A DNA stretch of 64,000 bases from Stutzerimonas stutzeri (GCF_038561965.1 NZ_CP139348.1:2170001-2234000); one strand, 5' to 3'. Positions 45,008 to 54,917 are shown, counted from the first letter of the stretch. The notes: generated by a model from the letters alone, not told the origin. Numbers and translations: made by a program.

Positions 45008-46425
45008 GCGAACCAGCCGTGCAGCAGCAACGGGCCTTCGCTGTCGAGCCTGCGGAACGCCCAGCCGCGTTGGCCGGTTCGGGTTTCTACCAGGTAATAG
45101 TCGCGCCGAATGTCCCCCCCATCCCACCAACCGGACTCGATTCGCACGGAGTCACCAAGGATGCGTATGGAGGTGTCGGATAGCGGTACCGGTGTGTCGA
45201 GCAGCCAGCCAGGCCTCGAACTGCAGGCCGGGAGCGCGACATGAGACGTCTGCTCGCTGGGCAGCCAAGTGCATTCGGGACGATGGTCGGCGCGGACACC
45301 CAGCGCCTGTACGGCATCGTCGCCCAATCGCGTGCGAAGCCGCTCGCGTAGTTGTTTCCAAGGTAGCGATTGCTGAGGGCGTTCGTCGAACAGCTGGCGA
45401 TGTTCTGGAGTAAACACTGGCAGCTCGCGAGCGAGCAGGCGCAAGGCTTGTACCGGCGCCGTCAGCTGCAGTTGCTCCAGGCGTCCGCGGGTCAGTTCGA
45501 AGAGCATGGACGCTTCGCGCTCGGCGGCTAACAAGCCGACCGGGATTTGCGTATCGGTCTGGTTGCGATGCTGCAGATGCAGGACGAAGCGCTGCACACC
45601 GCTGTCGCGTCCCGACAGGTAGGCGGCAAGGTCAGCGGTCAGGCGACGCAGTGGAAAGAGAAGGGCCTGGTGTGACTCGACATCGAAATTCAATTCCAGG
45701 CGTTCATCGAACACGTCCGGAGGTCGATAAAAATCCAGTGCAAGTGGCCGGTAGCCAAGCAGGATATCGAGTTGAGCCAATACTTCAGAGGGGAAGCGCT
45801 TGGCCAGGCTGTCACGAGGCAAGGCAAGCAGTTGTTGTAGACGGCGCAGGCCCATGCGAATGAGGGAAGAGGTCACCTCACGGGACAGACCAAGACGTTC
45901 TACAGGCAATGGGTCGAGAGCCTGACGCAGCCCGGCAGCATCGGTTATGGCCAACCCGTCATGAGCGTTGGCTAGGATCCGTGCCGCCGCCGGGTTGGGG
46001 GCCAAGGTGATGCGATGGCTAAAGCCCAAGGCCGTCAACTCCTGACGCAAGCGTGCCTCGAAGCACGGCCAGGGGCCGAACAGGCTGAGGCTGGAATGCA
46101 CTTCCAGCAGCAGACAGCGTGGGTAATGCAGGCTGACTTGCGCGCTATAGCTGTAAGCCCAGGAGGCAAGGAAGCGCTGCCAGCGTTCGATCGTGACCGG
46201 ATCATACTCGGCTGTGGCAAAGCCCCGGGTCAGGGCCTGGGCTGCGATCAGCGACTGTCCAGGTTTGAGGCCGAGATTGCGCGCGGCTTCGTTGACGGCC
46301 TGCAGCACACGCCGCTGCGGTGGGCCGGCGAGCAGGGCCAGTGGCGAATCGGGATCATCGCGATGGCGTAGCACACCGTCCATGGCGAGTTGAGGCAACA
46401 GAATGCAAGCCCAGAGCATAGGCAT
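45004..46425 (-). CDS. imuB: ImuB, Y-family-like mutasome protein
   Basis: 473 residues resembling Y-family polymerases (LGYRPLALDFYRPPDVFDERLELNFDVE in the little-finger region). The catalytic acidic residues of active family members are not seen, which is normal for ImuB. It recruits DnaE2 to the beta clamp. It lies three bases after imuA and overlaps dnaE2 by four. Confidence 0.9.
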   Translation of the reverse strand: MPMLWACILLPQLAMDGVLRHRDDPDSPLALLAGPPQRRVLQAVNEAARNLGLKPGQSLIAAQALTRGFATAEYDPVTIERWQRFLASWAYSYSAQVSLHYPRCLLLEVHSSLSLFGPWPCFEARLRQELTALGFSHRITLAPNPAAARILANAHDGLAITDAAGLRQALDPLPVERLGLSREVTSSLIRMGLRRLQQLLALPRDSLAKRFPSEVLAQLDILLGYRPLALDFYRPPDVFDERLELNFDVESHQALLFPLRRLTADLAAYLSGRDSGVQRFVLHLQHRNQTDTQIPVGLLAAEREASMLFELTRGRLEQLQLTAPVQALRLLARELPVFTPEHRQLFDERPQQSLPWKQLRERLRTRLGDDAVQALGVRADHRPECTWLPSEQTSHVALPACSSRPGWLLDTPVPLSDTSIRILGDSVRIESGWWDGGDIRRDYYLVETRTGQRGWAFRRLDSEGPLLLHGWFA

Positions 46426-46428
46426 GTG

Positions 46429-47046
46429 CTATTGCCAGGCAGCGGCTGGGAGAGGGGTAGCCGGAGCCAGACCACCGCGACACTTGATTACGCGTAGCTG
46501 GGCCGGTTGCGCCTCGATGGTCAGTCGCAGTGCGGCCGGTGATGGATTGTCTGCTTCATGCAGCGGCCGATAGATGAAACCAAGGGTTTGGCCGGTCTCG
46601 GCGGCAATCTGCAGGCGCCGCAAAGCCCGGTCATCTGCCTGCCGCGGCCAACACAGGACAGCGGCGCAGCTGCCCGAGCGCAGGCACTGTTCGGCAGCCC
46701 ACAATGCATCGCGTCCCTTTGCCTGGACGATGACTAGCTGTCGCAGATCTACGCCGGCAGCGACCCAGGCCTGGGGGTAAGGACGATGGGGCGGCGAAAT
46801 CAGCACCACGCGCTCGCCGATTTTGGTCAGCCGTGCCAGGGTCGGCCATAGCAGACGCAGTTCGCCGATCCCGGTGGCCGCGACGAGAAGCTCGCTGAGT
46901 GCCGATTCCGGCCAGCCGCCGCCAGGCAGAAAAGCATCCAGCATTGTGTTTCCGGTCGGTTGGGTGGCCGAACGAGAAACAACGGCCTGGCCACGCCAGA
47001 TACGCCGGGTATCCAGCAGGCGGTCGAGGGCGACCACTGTAGTCAT
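46429..47046 (-). CDS. imuA: ImuA, RecA-like mutasome protein
   Basis: 205 residues with a reduced RecA-type fold (LDAFLPGGGWPESALSELL near residue 40; RVVLISPPHRPYPQAW). First gene of imuA-imuB-dnaE2, with a LexA box 20 bases upstream of the start. In P. aeruginosa a lexA2 gene often precedes imuA; none is present here. Confidence 0.9.
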   Translation of the reverse strand: MTTVVALDRLLDTRRIWRGQAVVSRSATQPTGNTMLDAFLPGGGWPESALSELLVAATGIGELRLLWPTLARLTKIGERVVLISPPHRPYPQAWVAAGVDLRQLVIVQAKGRDALWAAEQCLRSGSCAAVLCWPRQADDRALRRLQIAAETGQTLGFIYRPLHEADNPSPAALRLTIEAQPAQLRVIKCRGGLAPATPLPAAAWQ

Positions 47047-47065
47047 GAAAAAACATCCAAAATAA

Positions 47066-47081
47066 CTGTATATAAATACAG
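47066..47081 (-). promoter_or_regulatory. LexA box of the imuA operon
   Basis: CTGTATATAAATACAG is a perfect CTGT-N8-ACAG SOS box with an AT-rich centre, overlapping the probable promoter of imuA. Confidence 0.92.
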
Positions 47082-47338
47082 TATTTGGCCTGACCTGAAT
47101 TGGTCAAGTTCGACGCGATGAGCGAGCGCACCGTTTTGGTGATTTGGTTTCTTATCTGCTTCGGGCGGGACGGGAGTCAACCTTGAGACAACTTGCCCAG
47201 TACATGCGCGGATCATGATCGGAAGGCCCTGCATCGCTCCGTAAGCGCTGCTTGTGCTCGGAAAATCAGTCGATTAGGATTCGCGCCCGGGACGAGGCTG
47301 CAACGTCCAACTAGCTGCTTCCCGGCCATATCAAGATG
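47082..47338 (+). ncRNA. Gene-free region ending in a strong terminator (candidate small RNA)
   Basis: No protein is supported between the imuA control region and mtnA. A strong plus-strand terminator closes the region although no plus-strand gene lies upstream of it, so a short transcript starting somewhere in 47130-47280 is possible. I could not identify its promoter. Confidence 0.25.
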
Positions 47339-47370
47339 AAAGCCCGGTTCGCCCGCGATCCGGGCTTTTT
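47339..47370 (+). terminator. Terminator upstream of mtnA
   Basis: A 9-bp stem, AAAGCCCGG/CCGGGCTTT, has a 12-base loop and is followed by T-rich sequence on the plus strand. Confidence 0.8.
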
Positions 47371-47430
47371 GTTTGCTGTGCGGGGCGCATGATGGGTCCT
47401 GCTTCGACGAAGCTGAACGAGGGGAATGCC

Positions 47431-48507
47431 ATGCGCGAGCGTTTGTTGGCTGCGGAGAAGGTGAAGTCGATCGAGTGGCTGGACGGGCGTTTGAACCTGC
47501 TCGATCAGCGCAAGCTTCCTGCCGAGACGCTTTGGTGCAGCTACGACTCAGCGGAATCGGTGGCCGGGGCGATTCGGGACATGGTCGTGCGTGGCGCGCC
47601 TGCGATCGGAATAAGCGCGGCGTATGGCCTGGCCCTCGCCGCGCGCACACGCATCGCTGATGGCGGTGACTGGCGACAGGCATTGGAAGAAGACTTCCGG
47701 GTGCTGGCTGATTCCCGACCCACTGCGGTCAATTTGTTCTGGGCGCTCAACCAGATGCGCGAGCGGCTGGAGCGTCTCAAGCCGGGTGAAGACCCTTGCG
47801 CAGCGCTCGAGGCCCAGGCTATTTCGATTCATGAAAGCGACCGCGAGGCGAATCTGTCGATGGCGCAATTTGGCGTAGACCTGATTCGCCGGCATCAAGG
47901 CAATCCGCAGAACCTGCTCACCCATTGCAATACGGGCGCCCTGGCGACGGGCGGCTTCGGTACGGCGCTCGGTATCATCCGTGCAGCCCATCTCGAGGGG
48001 CTGGTGGAGCGGATCTATGTCGATGAGACGCGTCCGTGGCTGCAGGGCTCCCGGCTGACGGCCTGGGAATTGCTCGGCGATGGCGTGCCGGCCATGTTGA
48101 ATGTCGACTCCGCTGCTGCTCATCTGATGAAAACCAGAGGCATTTCCTGGGTAATCGTAGGTGCGGATCGCATCACCGCCAATGGCGATGTGGCAAACAA
48201 GATCGGCACCTACCAGCTCGCGGTTCTCGCTATGCACCACGGCGTACGCTTCATGGTGGTGGCGCCGAGCTCGACGATTGATATGGCATTGGAGAGTGGC
48301 GAAGATATCCCGATCGAGGAGCGCTCCGGTAGTGAGCTACTGGAGGTCAATGGTCAGCGTTTTGCGGCTGATATCGAGGCATTCAATCCGGTGTTCGATG
48401 TCACGCCTGCCGACCTGATCGATGCCATCGTGACTGAAAAAGGCGTGGTAGAGCGGCCAAATGCCGCCAAGCTCGCCGCGTTGATGAGCCGCAAGCGGCT
48501 TCATTGA
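47431..48507 (+). CDS. mtnA: Methylthioribose-1-phosphate isomerase
   Basis: 358 residues from the ATG at 47431 (GAGGGG upstream). Catalytic Cys in LTHCNTGALATGGFGTALG and Asp in VGADRITANGDVANKIGTY. It converts 5-methylthioribose-1-phosphate to methylthioribulose-1-phosphate in methionine salvage. It resembles eIF-2B-like proteins in fold and precedes gyrA as in other pseudomonads. Confidence 0.95.
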   Translation: MRERLLAAEKVKSIEWLDGRLNLLDQRKLPAETLWCSYDSAESVAGAIRDMVVRGAPAIGISAAYGLALAARTRIADGGDWRQALEEDFRVLADSRPTAVNLFWALNQMRERLERLKPGEDPCAALEAQAISIHESDREANLSMAQFGVDLIRRHQGNPQNLLTHCNTGALATGGFGTALGIIRAAHLEGLVERIYVDETRPWLQGSRLTAWELLGDGVPAMLNVDSAAAHLMKTRGISWVIVGADRITANGDVANKIGTYQLAVLAMHHGVRFMVVAPSSTIDMALESGEDIPIEERSGSELLEVNGQRFAADIEAFNPVFDVTPADLIDAIVTEKGVVERPNAAKLAALMSRKRLH

Positions 48508-48631
48508 ATCGGGTATTCGCTGGCCGAGTCCTTTCTCTCGAATGTGCTTCCTGAAGCCTCCGGCTCGCCAGCTGTGATACCATTCCGCGCTTAATCGCAG
48601 GACCCTGCTGACTATAAGGAACCAGGCTTCC

Positions 48632-51442
48632 ATGGGCGAACTGGCCAAAGAAATCCTCCCGGTCAATATCGAAGACGAACTCAAGCAGTCCTATCTCGAT
48701 TACGCGATGAGCGTAATCGTCGGTCGTGCACTGCCGGATGCGCGCGACGGATTGAAGCCTGTGCATCGCCGTGTGCTTTTTGCCATGAGCGAGCTGGGCA
48801 ACGACTGGAACAAGCCGTACAAGAAATCCGCCCGTGTGGTCGGTGACGTGATCGGTAAATACCACCCTCACGGTGACTCGGCGGTTTACGACACTATCGT
48901 GCGGATGGCGCAGCCCTTCTCGCTGCGCTACATGCTGGTCGATGGTCAGGGCAACTTCGGTTCGGTGGACGGCGACAACGCCGCAGCCATGCGTTACACC
49001 GAAGTGCGGATGGCCAAGCTGGCGCACGAACTGTTGGCGGACCTGGACAAGGAAACCGTCGACTGGGTGCCCAACTATGATGGCACCGAGCAGATTCCGG
49101 CAGTCATGCCGACCAAGATTCCAAACCTGTTGGTCAACGGCTCCAGCGGCATCGCCGTTGGTATGGCGACCAACATCCCGCCGCACAACCTCAGTGAAGT
49201 GATCGATGGTTGCCTGGCGCTGATCGAGAACGCCGACATCACCATCGATGAACTCATGCAGTTCATCCCGGGCCCGGACTTCCCCACCGCAGGCATCATC
49301 AACGGCCGCGCGGGTATCGTCGAAGCTTACCGCACCGGCCGCGGGCGCATTTATATGCGTGCCCGCTCGATGATCGAAGATATCGACAAGGTCGGCGGTC
49401 GCCAGCAGATCGTCATCACCGAGCTGCCTTATCAGCTGAACAAGGCACGTTTGATCGAAAAGATCGCCGAGCTGGTTAAAGAGAAAAAGCTCGAGGGCAT
49501 CACCGAGCTGCGCGACGAGTCGGACAAAGATGGCATGCGCGTCGTGATCGAGCTGCGCCGCGGGGAAGTGCCGGAGGTCGTACTCAACAACCTCTACGCT
49601 CAGACCCAGCTGCAAAGCGTGTTCGGTATCAACGTGGTGGCGCTCATCGACGGCCAGCCACGTACGCTGAACCTGAAAGAACTGCTCGAAGCCTTCGTAC
49701 GCCATCGCCGCGAAGTCGTGACCCGTCGGACCGTCTACGAGCTGCGCAAGGCGCGTGAGCGCGGGCACATTCTCGAAGGCCAGGCGGTCGCGCTGTCCAA
49801 TATCGACCCGGTAATCGCCCTGATCAAGGCTTCGCCGACGCCGGCCGAAGCCAAGGAAGCACTGATTGCCAAGGATTGGGAATCGAGCGCCGTTGAAGCG
49901 ATGGTCGAGCGTGCCGGGGCCGATTCCTGCCGTCCGGAAGGCCTCGATCCGCAGTACGGCCTGCGTGACGGCAAGTACTATCTCTCGCCGGAGCAGGCCC
50001 AGGCCATTCTTGATCTGCGCCTGCATCGCCTGACTGGGCTCGAGCATGAAAAGCTCCTCAGCGAATACCAGGAAATCCTGACTCAGATCGGTGAGTTGAT
50101 CCGTATCCTGACCAACCCTGTGCGTCTGATGGAGGTCATTCGCGAAGAGCTGGAAGGCGTCAAACGCGACTTCGGCGACGCGCGTCGCACCGAGATTCTC
50201 GAAACGCGTCTGGATCTGACGCTTGCCGACCTGATCACCGAAGAAGAGCGCGTGGTCACCATTTCCCACGGCGGTTACGCCAAGTCGCAGCCGTTGGCGG
50301 CCTACCAGGCGCAACGTCGCGGTGGGCGTGGCAAGGCCGCAACCGGGGTCAAGGAAGAGGACTACGTCGAGCACCTGCTGGTCGCCAACAGTCACACCAC
50401 GCTGTTGCTGTTCTCCAGCAAGGGCAAGGTGTATTGGCTCAAGACCTACGAGATTCCCGAAGCGTCGCGCACCTCGCGCGGTCGTCCACTGGTCAACCTG
50501 CTGCCGCTCGACGAAGGCGAACGAATCACCGCCATGCTTCAGGTGGACCTGGAAGCATTGCGCAAGCAGGCTGCCGAAGGGGACGACGACCTGGACGACG
50601 CGGAAGGCCTCGTCATCGAGCACGAAGATGCTGACGACGTCGAAAGCGATGACGCCGACAGCGACGAGAAAGATGAGCCGACGGGTTCATACATCTTCAT
50701 GGCTACCGCCAAAGGCACGGTCAAGAAGACACCCCTGGTGCAGTTCAGCCGACCGCGTAGCTCGGGTCTCATTGCGCTGAAGCTGGAGGATGGTGACACC
50801 CTGATCGCAGCGGCAGTGACCGATGGCGCCCAGGAGGTCATGATGTTCTCCGATGGCGGCAAGGTGATCCGTTTCAAGGAAAGCAAGGTTCGCATCATGG
50901 GCCGAAACGCTCGTGGTGTACGCGGCATGCGGTTGCCTGAAGGGCAGCAGATCATTTCCATGCTGATTCCTGAGTCGAGTGCGCAGATTCTAACTGCCTC
51001 CGTTCGTGGCTATGGCAAGCGCACATCAATAGAAGAGTTCCCGCGCCGTGGTCGTGGCGGTCAGGGCGTGATCGCCATGGTCACCAATGAGCGCAACGGT
51101 CCGCTGATCGGCGCGGTTCAGGTGCTAGAAGGTGAGGAGATCATGCTGATTTCCGATCAGGGCACGCTCGTGCGGACCCGAGTGGATGAGGTGTCATCGC
51201 TGGGCCGCAACACTCAGGGCGTCACGCTGATCAAGCTGAGCAAGGGCGAGCATCTTGTTGGCCTGGAGCGTGTGCAGGAGCCATCCGAGGAAGACGTGCT
51301 GGACGACATCGAAGCACTGCTCGATGACGACTCCCTCGAGAAAGAGATGCCTGTACTCAGTACCGAACCTAGCGAGGACGAGCTGCTCGGTGGTGCCGGT
51401 GACGTGTCGCCGGATGTTGTGCCTACTGACGACGAAGACTGA
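48632..51442 (+). CDS. gyrA: DNA gyrase subunit A
   Basis: 936 residues. The catalytic Tyr122 lies in NAAAMRYTEVRM. The quinolone-resistance region reads GKYHPHGDSAVYDTIVRMAQ, with Ser83 and Asp87, the quinolone-susceptible state as in E. coli (P. aeruginosa has Thr83). The C-terminal pinwheel has the gyrase box QRRGGRGKAATG. An acidic insertion (DDDLDDAEG and following, roughly residues 650-685) sits in the C-terminal domain, and the tail is also acidic. Introduces negative supercoils with GyrB. Confidence 0.97.
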   Translation: MGELAKEILPVNIEDELKQSYLDYAMSVIVGRALPDARDGLKPVHRRVLFAMSELGNDWNKPYKKSARVVGDVIGKYHPHGDSAVYDTIVRMAQPFSLRYMLVDGQGNFGSVDGDNAAAMRYTEVRMAKLAHELLADLDKETVDWVPNYDGTEQIPAVMPTKIPNLLVNGSSGIAVGMATNIPPHNLSEVIDGCLALIENADITIDELMQFIPGPDFPTAGIINGRAGIVEAYRTGRGRIYMRARSMIEDIDKVGGRQQIVITELPYQLNKARLIEKIAELVKEKKLEGITELRDESDKDGMRVVIELRRGEVPEVVLNNLYAQTQLQSVFGINVVALIDGQPRTLNLKELLEAFVRHRREVVTRRTVYELRKARERGHILEGQAVALSNIDPVIALIKASPTPAEAKEALIAKDWESSAVEAMVERAGADSCRPEGLDPQYGLRDGKYYLSPEQAQAILDLRLHRLTGLEHEKLLSEYQEILTQIGELIRILTNPVRLMEVIREELEGVKRDFGDARRTEILETRLDLTLADLITEEERVVTISHGGYAKSQPLAAYQAQRRGGRGKAATGVKEEDYVEHLLVANSHTTLLLFSSKGKVYWLKTYEIPEASRTSRGRPLVNLLPLDEGERITAMLQVDLEALRKQAAEGDDDLDDAEGLVIEHEDADDVESDDADSDEKDEPTGSYIFMATAKGTVKKTPLVQFSRPRSSGLIALKLEDGDTLIAAAVTDGAQEVMMFSDGGKVIRFKESKVRIMGRNARGVRGMRLPEGQQIISMLIPESSAQILTASVRGYGKRTSIEEFPRRGRGGQGVIAMVTNERNGPLIGAVQVLEGEEIMLISDQGTLVRTRVDEVSSLGRNTQGVTLIKLSKGEHLVGLERVQEPSEEDVLDDIEALLDDDSLEKEMPVLSTEPSEDELLGGAGDVSPDVVPTDDED

Positions 51443-51555
51443 TTGGCGAAAGCTATCCCTACAGCAGCACACCGGGAAGGTGGTAGCGAGGCGGTCGGTA
51501 GATACCGGCCGCTGCGTCCCGGGAATCAACATCGAGCAAGAGCGAGAGAACAGCA

Positions 51556-52641
51556 GTGAGCAAACGCGCCTTTAACTTCTGTGCCGGTCCGGCTGCGCTT
51601 CCCGAAGCCGTCCTTCAGCGCGCCCAGGCGGAGCTTCTCGACTGGCATGGCAAGGGCCTGTCGGTCATGGAGATGAGTCACCGCAGTGAGGAATACACCG
51701 CCATCGCGGAAAAGGCCGAACAGGACCTGCGCGACCTGCTGGCGATTCCTTCGAATTACAAGGTGCTGTTTTTGCAGGGCGGCGCTAGTCAGCAATTTGC
51801 CGAGATCCCGCTGAACCTGCTACCCGAAAATGGGGTTGCCGACTACATCGATACGGGTATCTGGTCGCGCAAGGCAATCGAAGAGGCGCGCCGCTTCGGT
51901 AACGTCAACGTCGCAGCAAGCGCCAAGCCCCTCGATTACTTCGCCATTCCGGGGCAGAACGAGTGGCAGCCAAGTGAGCGCGCTGCGTATCTGCACTATG
52001 CAAGCAACGAGACCATTGGTGGTCTGCAATTCGATTGGATCCCGGATCTTGGCGATACGCCTTTGGTCGTCGACATGTCTTCGGACATCCTGTCGCGCAC
52101 CATCGACGTCTCAAATTTCGGCCTGATCTACGCAGGTGCGCAGAAGAACATCGGTCCGTCGGGGTTGGTAGTCGTCATCGTTCGCGAGGATCTGCTCGGC
52201 CGCGCGCGTTCCGCCTGCCCGACCATGCTCGACTACAAGATCGCTGCGGATAACGGCTCGATGTACAACACGCCCGCGACCTTTTCCTGGTACCTGTCTG
52301 GCCTTGTCTTCGAGTGGCTGAAGGAGCAGGGCGGCGTCGAGGCGATGGAGCAGCGCAATCGCGCCAAGAAGGACATGCTTTACGGCGCCATCGATGCCAG
52401 CGATTTCTATACCAACCCGATCGCGATCAATGCCCGCTCGTGGATGAACGTACCGTTCCGTCTGGCTGATGAGCGTCTGGACAAGCCTTTTCTGGCTGGC
52501 GCCGACGCACGCGGCCTGTTGAACCTCAAGGGGCATCGCTCCGTTGGCGGCATGCGCGCTTCGATCTATAACGCTGTCGGCCTGGATGCGGTCGAAGCGT
52601 TGGTAGCGTACATGGCTGAGTTCGAGAAGGAGCACGGTTGA
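51556..52641 (+). CDS. serC: Phosphoserine aminotransferase
   Basis: 361 residues, GTG start. PLP lysine in IYAGAQKNIGPSG; N-terminal FNFCAGPAALPEAV. It makes 3-phosphoserine for serine synthesis and also acts in PLP synthesis. First of a tightly coupled run: its TGA overlaps the pheA ATG by one base. Confidence 0.96.
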   Translation: MSKRAFNFCAGPAALPEAVLQRAQAELLDWHGKGLSVMEMSHRSEEYTAIAEKAEQDLRDLLAIPSNYKVLFLQGGASQQFAEIPLNLLPENGVADYIDTGIWSRKAIEEARRFGNVNVAASAKPLDYFAIPGQNEWQPSERAAYLHYASNETIGGLQFDWIPDLGDTPLVVDMSSDILSRTIDVSNFGLIYAGAQKNIGPSGLVVVIVREDLLGRARSACPTMLDYKIAADNGSMYNTPATFSWYLSGLVFEWLKEQGGVEAMEQRNRAKKDMLYGAIDASDFYTNPIAINARSWMNVPFRLADERLDKPFLAGADARGLLNLKGHRSVGGMRASIYNAVGLDAVEALVAYMAEFEKEHG

Positions 52642-53738
52642 TGAGCGACGCCGATCAGCTAAAGGCCCTGCGGGTTCGAATCGATAGCCTCGACGAGCGG
52701 ATTCTCGATCTGATCAGCGAGCGCGCCCGCTGCGCCCAGGAAGTCGCGCGGGTAAAGACCTCAGCACTGGCTGAGGGTGAATCGGCGGTGTTCTATCGTC
52801 CGGAGCGTGAGGCATGGGTGCTCAAGCACATCATGGAGCTCAATCGCGGACCGCTCGACAACGAGGAAATGGCGCGTTTGTTCCGCGAGATCATGTCTTC
52901 GTGCCTGGCTCTTGAGCAGCCTCTGCGGGTAGCCTATCTGGGTCCGGAAGGCACCTTCTCCCAGGCCGCTGCACTCAAGCACTTCGGCAATGCTGTGATC
53001 AGTAAGCCGATGGCTGCTATCGATGAGGTGTTCCGCGAAGTGGTTGCGGGGGCTGTGAATTTCGGCGTGGTGCCGGTGGAAAATTCCACCGAAGGTGCGG
53101 TCAATCACACGCTGGACAGCTTTCTAGAGCACGACATCGTCATCTGCGGCGAAGTGGAATTGCGTATTCACCACCATCTGCTGGTGGGCGAAACGACCAA
53201 GACTGATCGCATCACACGGATCTACTCCCACGCTCAATCCTTGGCGCAATGTCGCAAGTGGCTCGATGCACATTATCCCAATGTCGAGCGCGTAGCCGTT
53301 TCCAGTAATGCCGATGCGGCCAAGCGGGTCAAAAGCGAATGGAATTCTGCTGCGATCGCCGGCGACATGGCTGCTCAGCTATACGGTCTGACCAAGCTGG
53401 CCGAGAAGATCGAGGACCGCCCGGATAACTCCACGCGTTTCCTGATCATCGGTAGCCAGGAAGTGCCGCCGACCGGCGACGACAAGACCTCGATCATCGT
53501 CTCCATGCGCAATAAGCCAGGCGCGCTGCATGAGTTGCTGATGCCGTTCCATTCCAATGGAATCGATCTCACGCGGATCGAGACCCGCCCTTCGCGCAGC
53601 GGCAAATGGACCTACGTATTCTTCATCGACTGCATCGGCCATCACCAGGATCCGCTGATCAAAGATGTGCTGGAGCGAATCGGTCAGGAAGCCGTGGCGC
53701 TGAAAGTGCTGGGTTCCTACCCCAAAGCAGTCCTTTGA
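52641..53738 (+). CDS. pheA: Bifunctional chorismate mutase/prephenate dehydratase (P-protein)
   Basis: 365 residues: AroQ-type chorismate mutase (about 1-90; LRVRIDSLDERILDLISERA), prephenate dehydratase (about 95-270; RVAYLGPEGTFSQAAALKHF) and a C-terminal ACT domain (about 285-360) with the phenylalanine-sensing ETRPSRSGKWTY. Makes phenylpyruvate from chorismate. Confidence 0.96.
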   Translation: MSDADQLKALRVRIDSLDERILDLISERARCAQEVARVKTSALAEGESAVFYRPEREAWVLKHIMELNRGPLDNEEMARLFREIMSSCLALEQPLRVAYLGPEGTFSQAAALKHFGNAVISKPMAAIDEVFREVVAGAVNFGVVPVENSTEGAVNHTLDSFLEHDIVICGEVELRIHHHLLVGETTKTDRITRIYSHAQSLAQCRKWLDAHYPNVERVAVSSNADAAKRVKSEWNSAAIAGDMAAQLYGLTKLAEKIEDRPDNSTRFLIIGSQEVPPTGDDKTSIIVSMRNKPGALHELLMPFHSNGIDLTRIETRPSRSGKWTYVFFIDCIGHHQDPLIKDVLERIGQEAVALKVLGSYPKAVL

Positions 53739-53745
53739 CATTACG

Positions 53746-53807
53746 GCTTCAGGCGGCGAGGGACAGGCGAGCAGCTTGTACCAGCTGCCGGAAGCCTGAG
53801 GCTTTTT
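53746..53807 (+). promoter_or_regulatory. Terminator-like hairpin abutting the hisC start
   Basis: GCTTCAGGC (53746-53754) pairs with GCCTGAGGC (53794-53802), enclosing an inner hairpin GCAGCT/AGCTGC, and is followed by T5 that runs straight into the hisC ATG. The only SD for hisC (GAGG) lies inside the 3' arm, so the structure could both terminate pheA transcripts and hide the hisC ribosome-binding site. Confidence 0.55.
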
Positions 53808-54917
53808 ATGAGTTGTGATTTCCTCGCCCTGGCTCAGCCGGGGGTGCAGAAGCTGTCTCCGTACGTACCGGGCAAGCCTGTTGACGAGCTGGCGCGAGAG
53901 CTGAACCTGGATCCCGCCGGGATCGTGAAGCTGGCCAGCAACGAAAACCCCCTGGGGCCAAGCCCGAAAGTGCTTGATGCGATCAGGGCCGAGCTTTCGG
54001 AGCTTACTCGCTATCCCGATGGCAACGGCTTTGCGCTGAAACAGCGCCTCGCCGAGCGATATTCGGTCGGTATCAATCAGGTCACGCTGGGCAATGGTTC
54101 CAACGACATCCTGGAACTTGTCGCTCGCGCTTATCTGGCGCCGGGTCTGAATGCGGTATTCAGTGAGCACGCCTTTGCCGTATATCCGATTGCAACGCAG
54201 GCGGTCGGTGCGCAGGGGCGTGCCGTGCCGGCGCAGAACTGGGGGCATGATCTGGATGCTATGGCCGCGGCCATTGATGAGAACACTCGCGTGGTCTTCG
54301 TCGCCAACCCGAACAATCCCACCGGAACCTGGTTCGACGCCGCTGCGCTGGGCTCATTTCTAGCGCGTATACCGGAACAAGTCCTGGTGGTGCTGGATGA
54401 AGCCTATATCGAATATGCCGAAGGGCAGGAGTTGCCGGATGGCCTGGCGTTCCTGGCCGACTATCCGAATCTGTTGGTTTCGCGCACTTTCTCCAAGGCT
54501 TATGGGCTTGCCGCCTTGCGAGTCGGCTATGCGATCTGCTCGCCGGTGATTGCCGATGTGCTGAATCGCGTCCGGCAGCCATTCAATGTGAATAGTCTGG
54601 CGCTGGCCGGTGCCTGTGCGGCGCTGGATGACGTTGATTACCTGGTCTCCAGTCGCAAGGCGAATGATGCCGGCATGCTTCAGCTGGAAACGGGCTTCCG
54701 TCAGCTGGGATTGGAGTGGATACCTTCGCGGGGCAATTTCATTGCCGTGGACTTCGCTCGTGATGCGGCGCCGATCAATCAGGCGCTATTGCGCGAAGGT
54801 GTGATCGTGCGACCTGTAGCCGGATACGGCATGCCGACATTCTTGCGTGTGTCCATTGGCACCGAGCGGGAAAATGCACGCTTTCTCGATGTGCTGCGCC
54901 AGGTCCTCGCTCAGTGA
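53808..54917 (+). CDS. hisC: Histidinol-phosphate/aromatic aminotransferase (hisC2 position)
   Basis: 369 residues. PLP fold-type I with KLASNENPLGPSPK near the N-terminus and PLP lysine in SRTFSKAYGLAALRVGY. In this aromatic-synthesis cluster it is expected to transaminate phenylpyruvate, 4-hydroxyphenylpyruvate or prephenate as well as imidazole acetol phosphate. Its stop overlaps the GTG start of tyrA-aroA by four bases. Confidence 0.94.
   Translation: MSCDFLALAQPGVQKLSPYVPGKPVDELARELNLDPAGIVKLASNENPLGPSPKVLDAIRAELSELTRYPDGNGFALKQRLAERYSVGINQVTLGNGSNDILELVARAYLAPGLNAVFSEHAFAVYPIATQAVGAQGRAVPAQNWGHDLDAMAAAIDENTRVVFVANPNNPTGTWFDAAALGSFLARIPEQVLVVLDEAYIEYAEGQELPDGLAFLADYPNLLVSRTFSKAYGLAALRVGYAICSPVIADVLNRVRQPFNVNSLALAGACAALDDVDYLVSSRKANDAGMLQLETGFRQLGLEWIPSRGNFIAVDFARDAAPINQALLREGVIVRPVAGYGMPTFLRVSIGTERENARFLDVLRQVLAQ

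Noticed and set aside
48401..50623. 740-codon minus-strand open frame
   Set aside because: Antisense shadow of gyrA.
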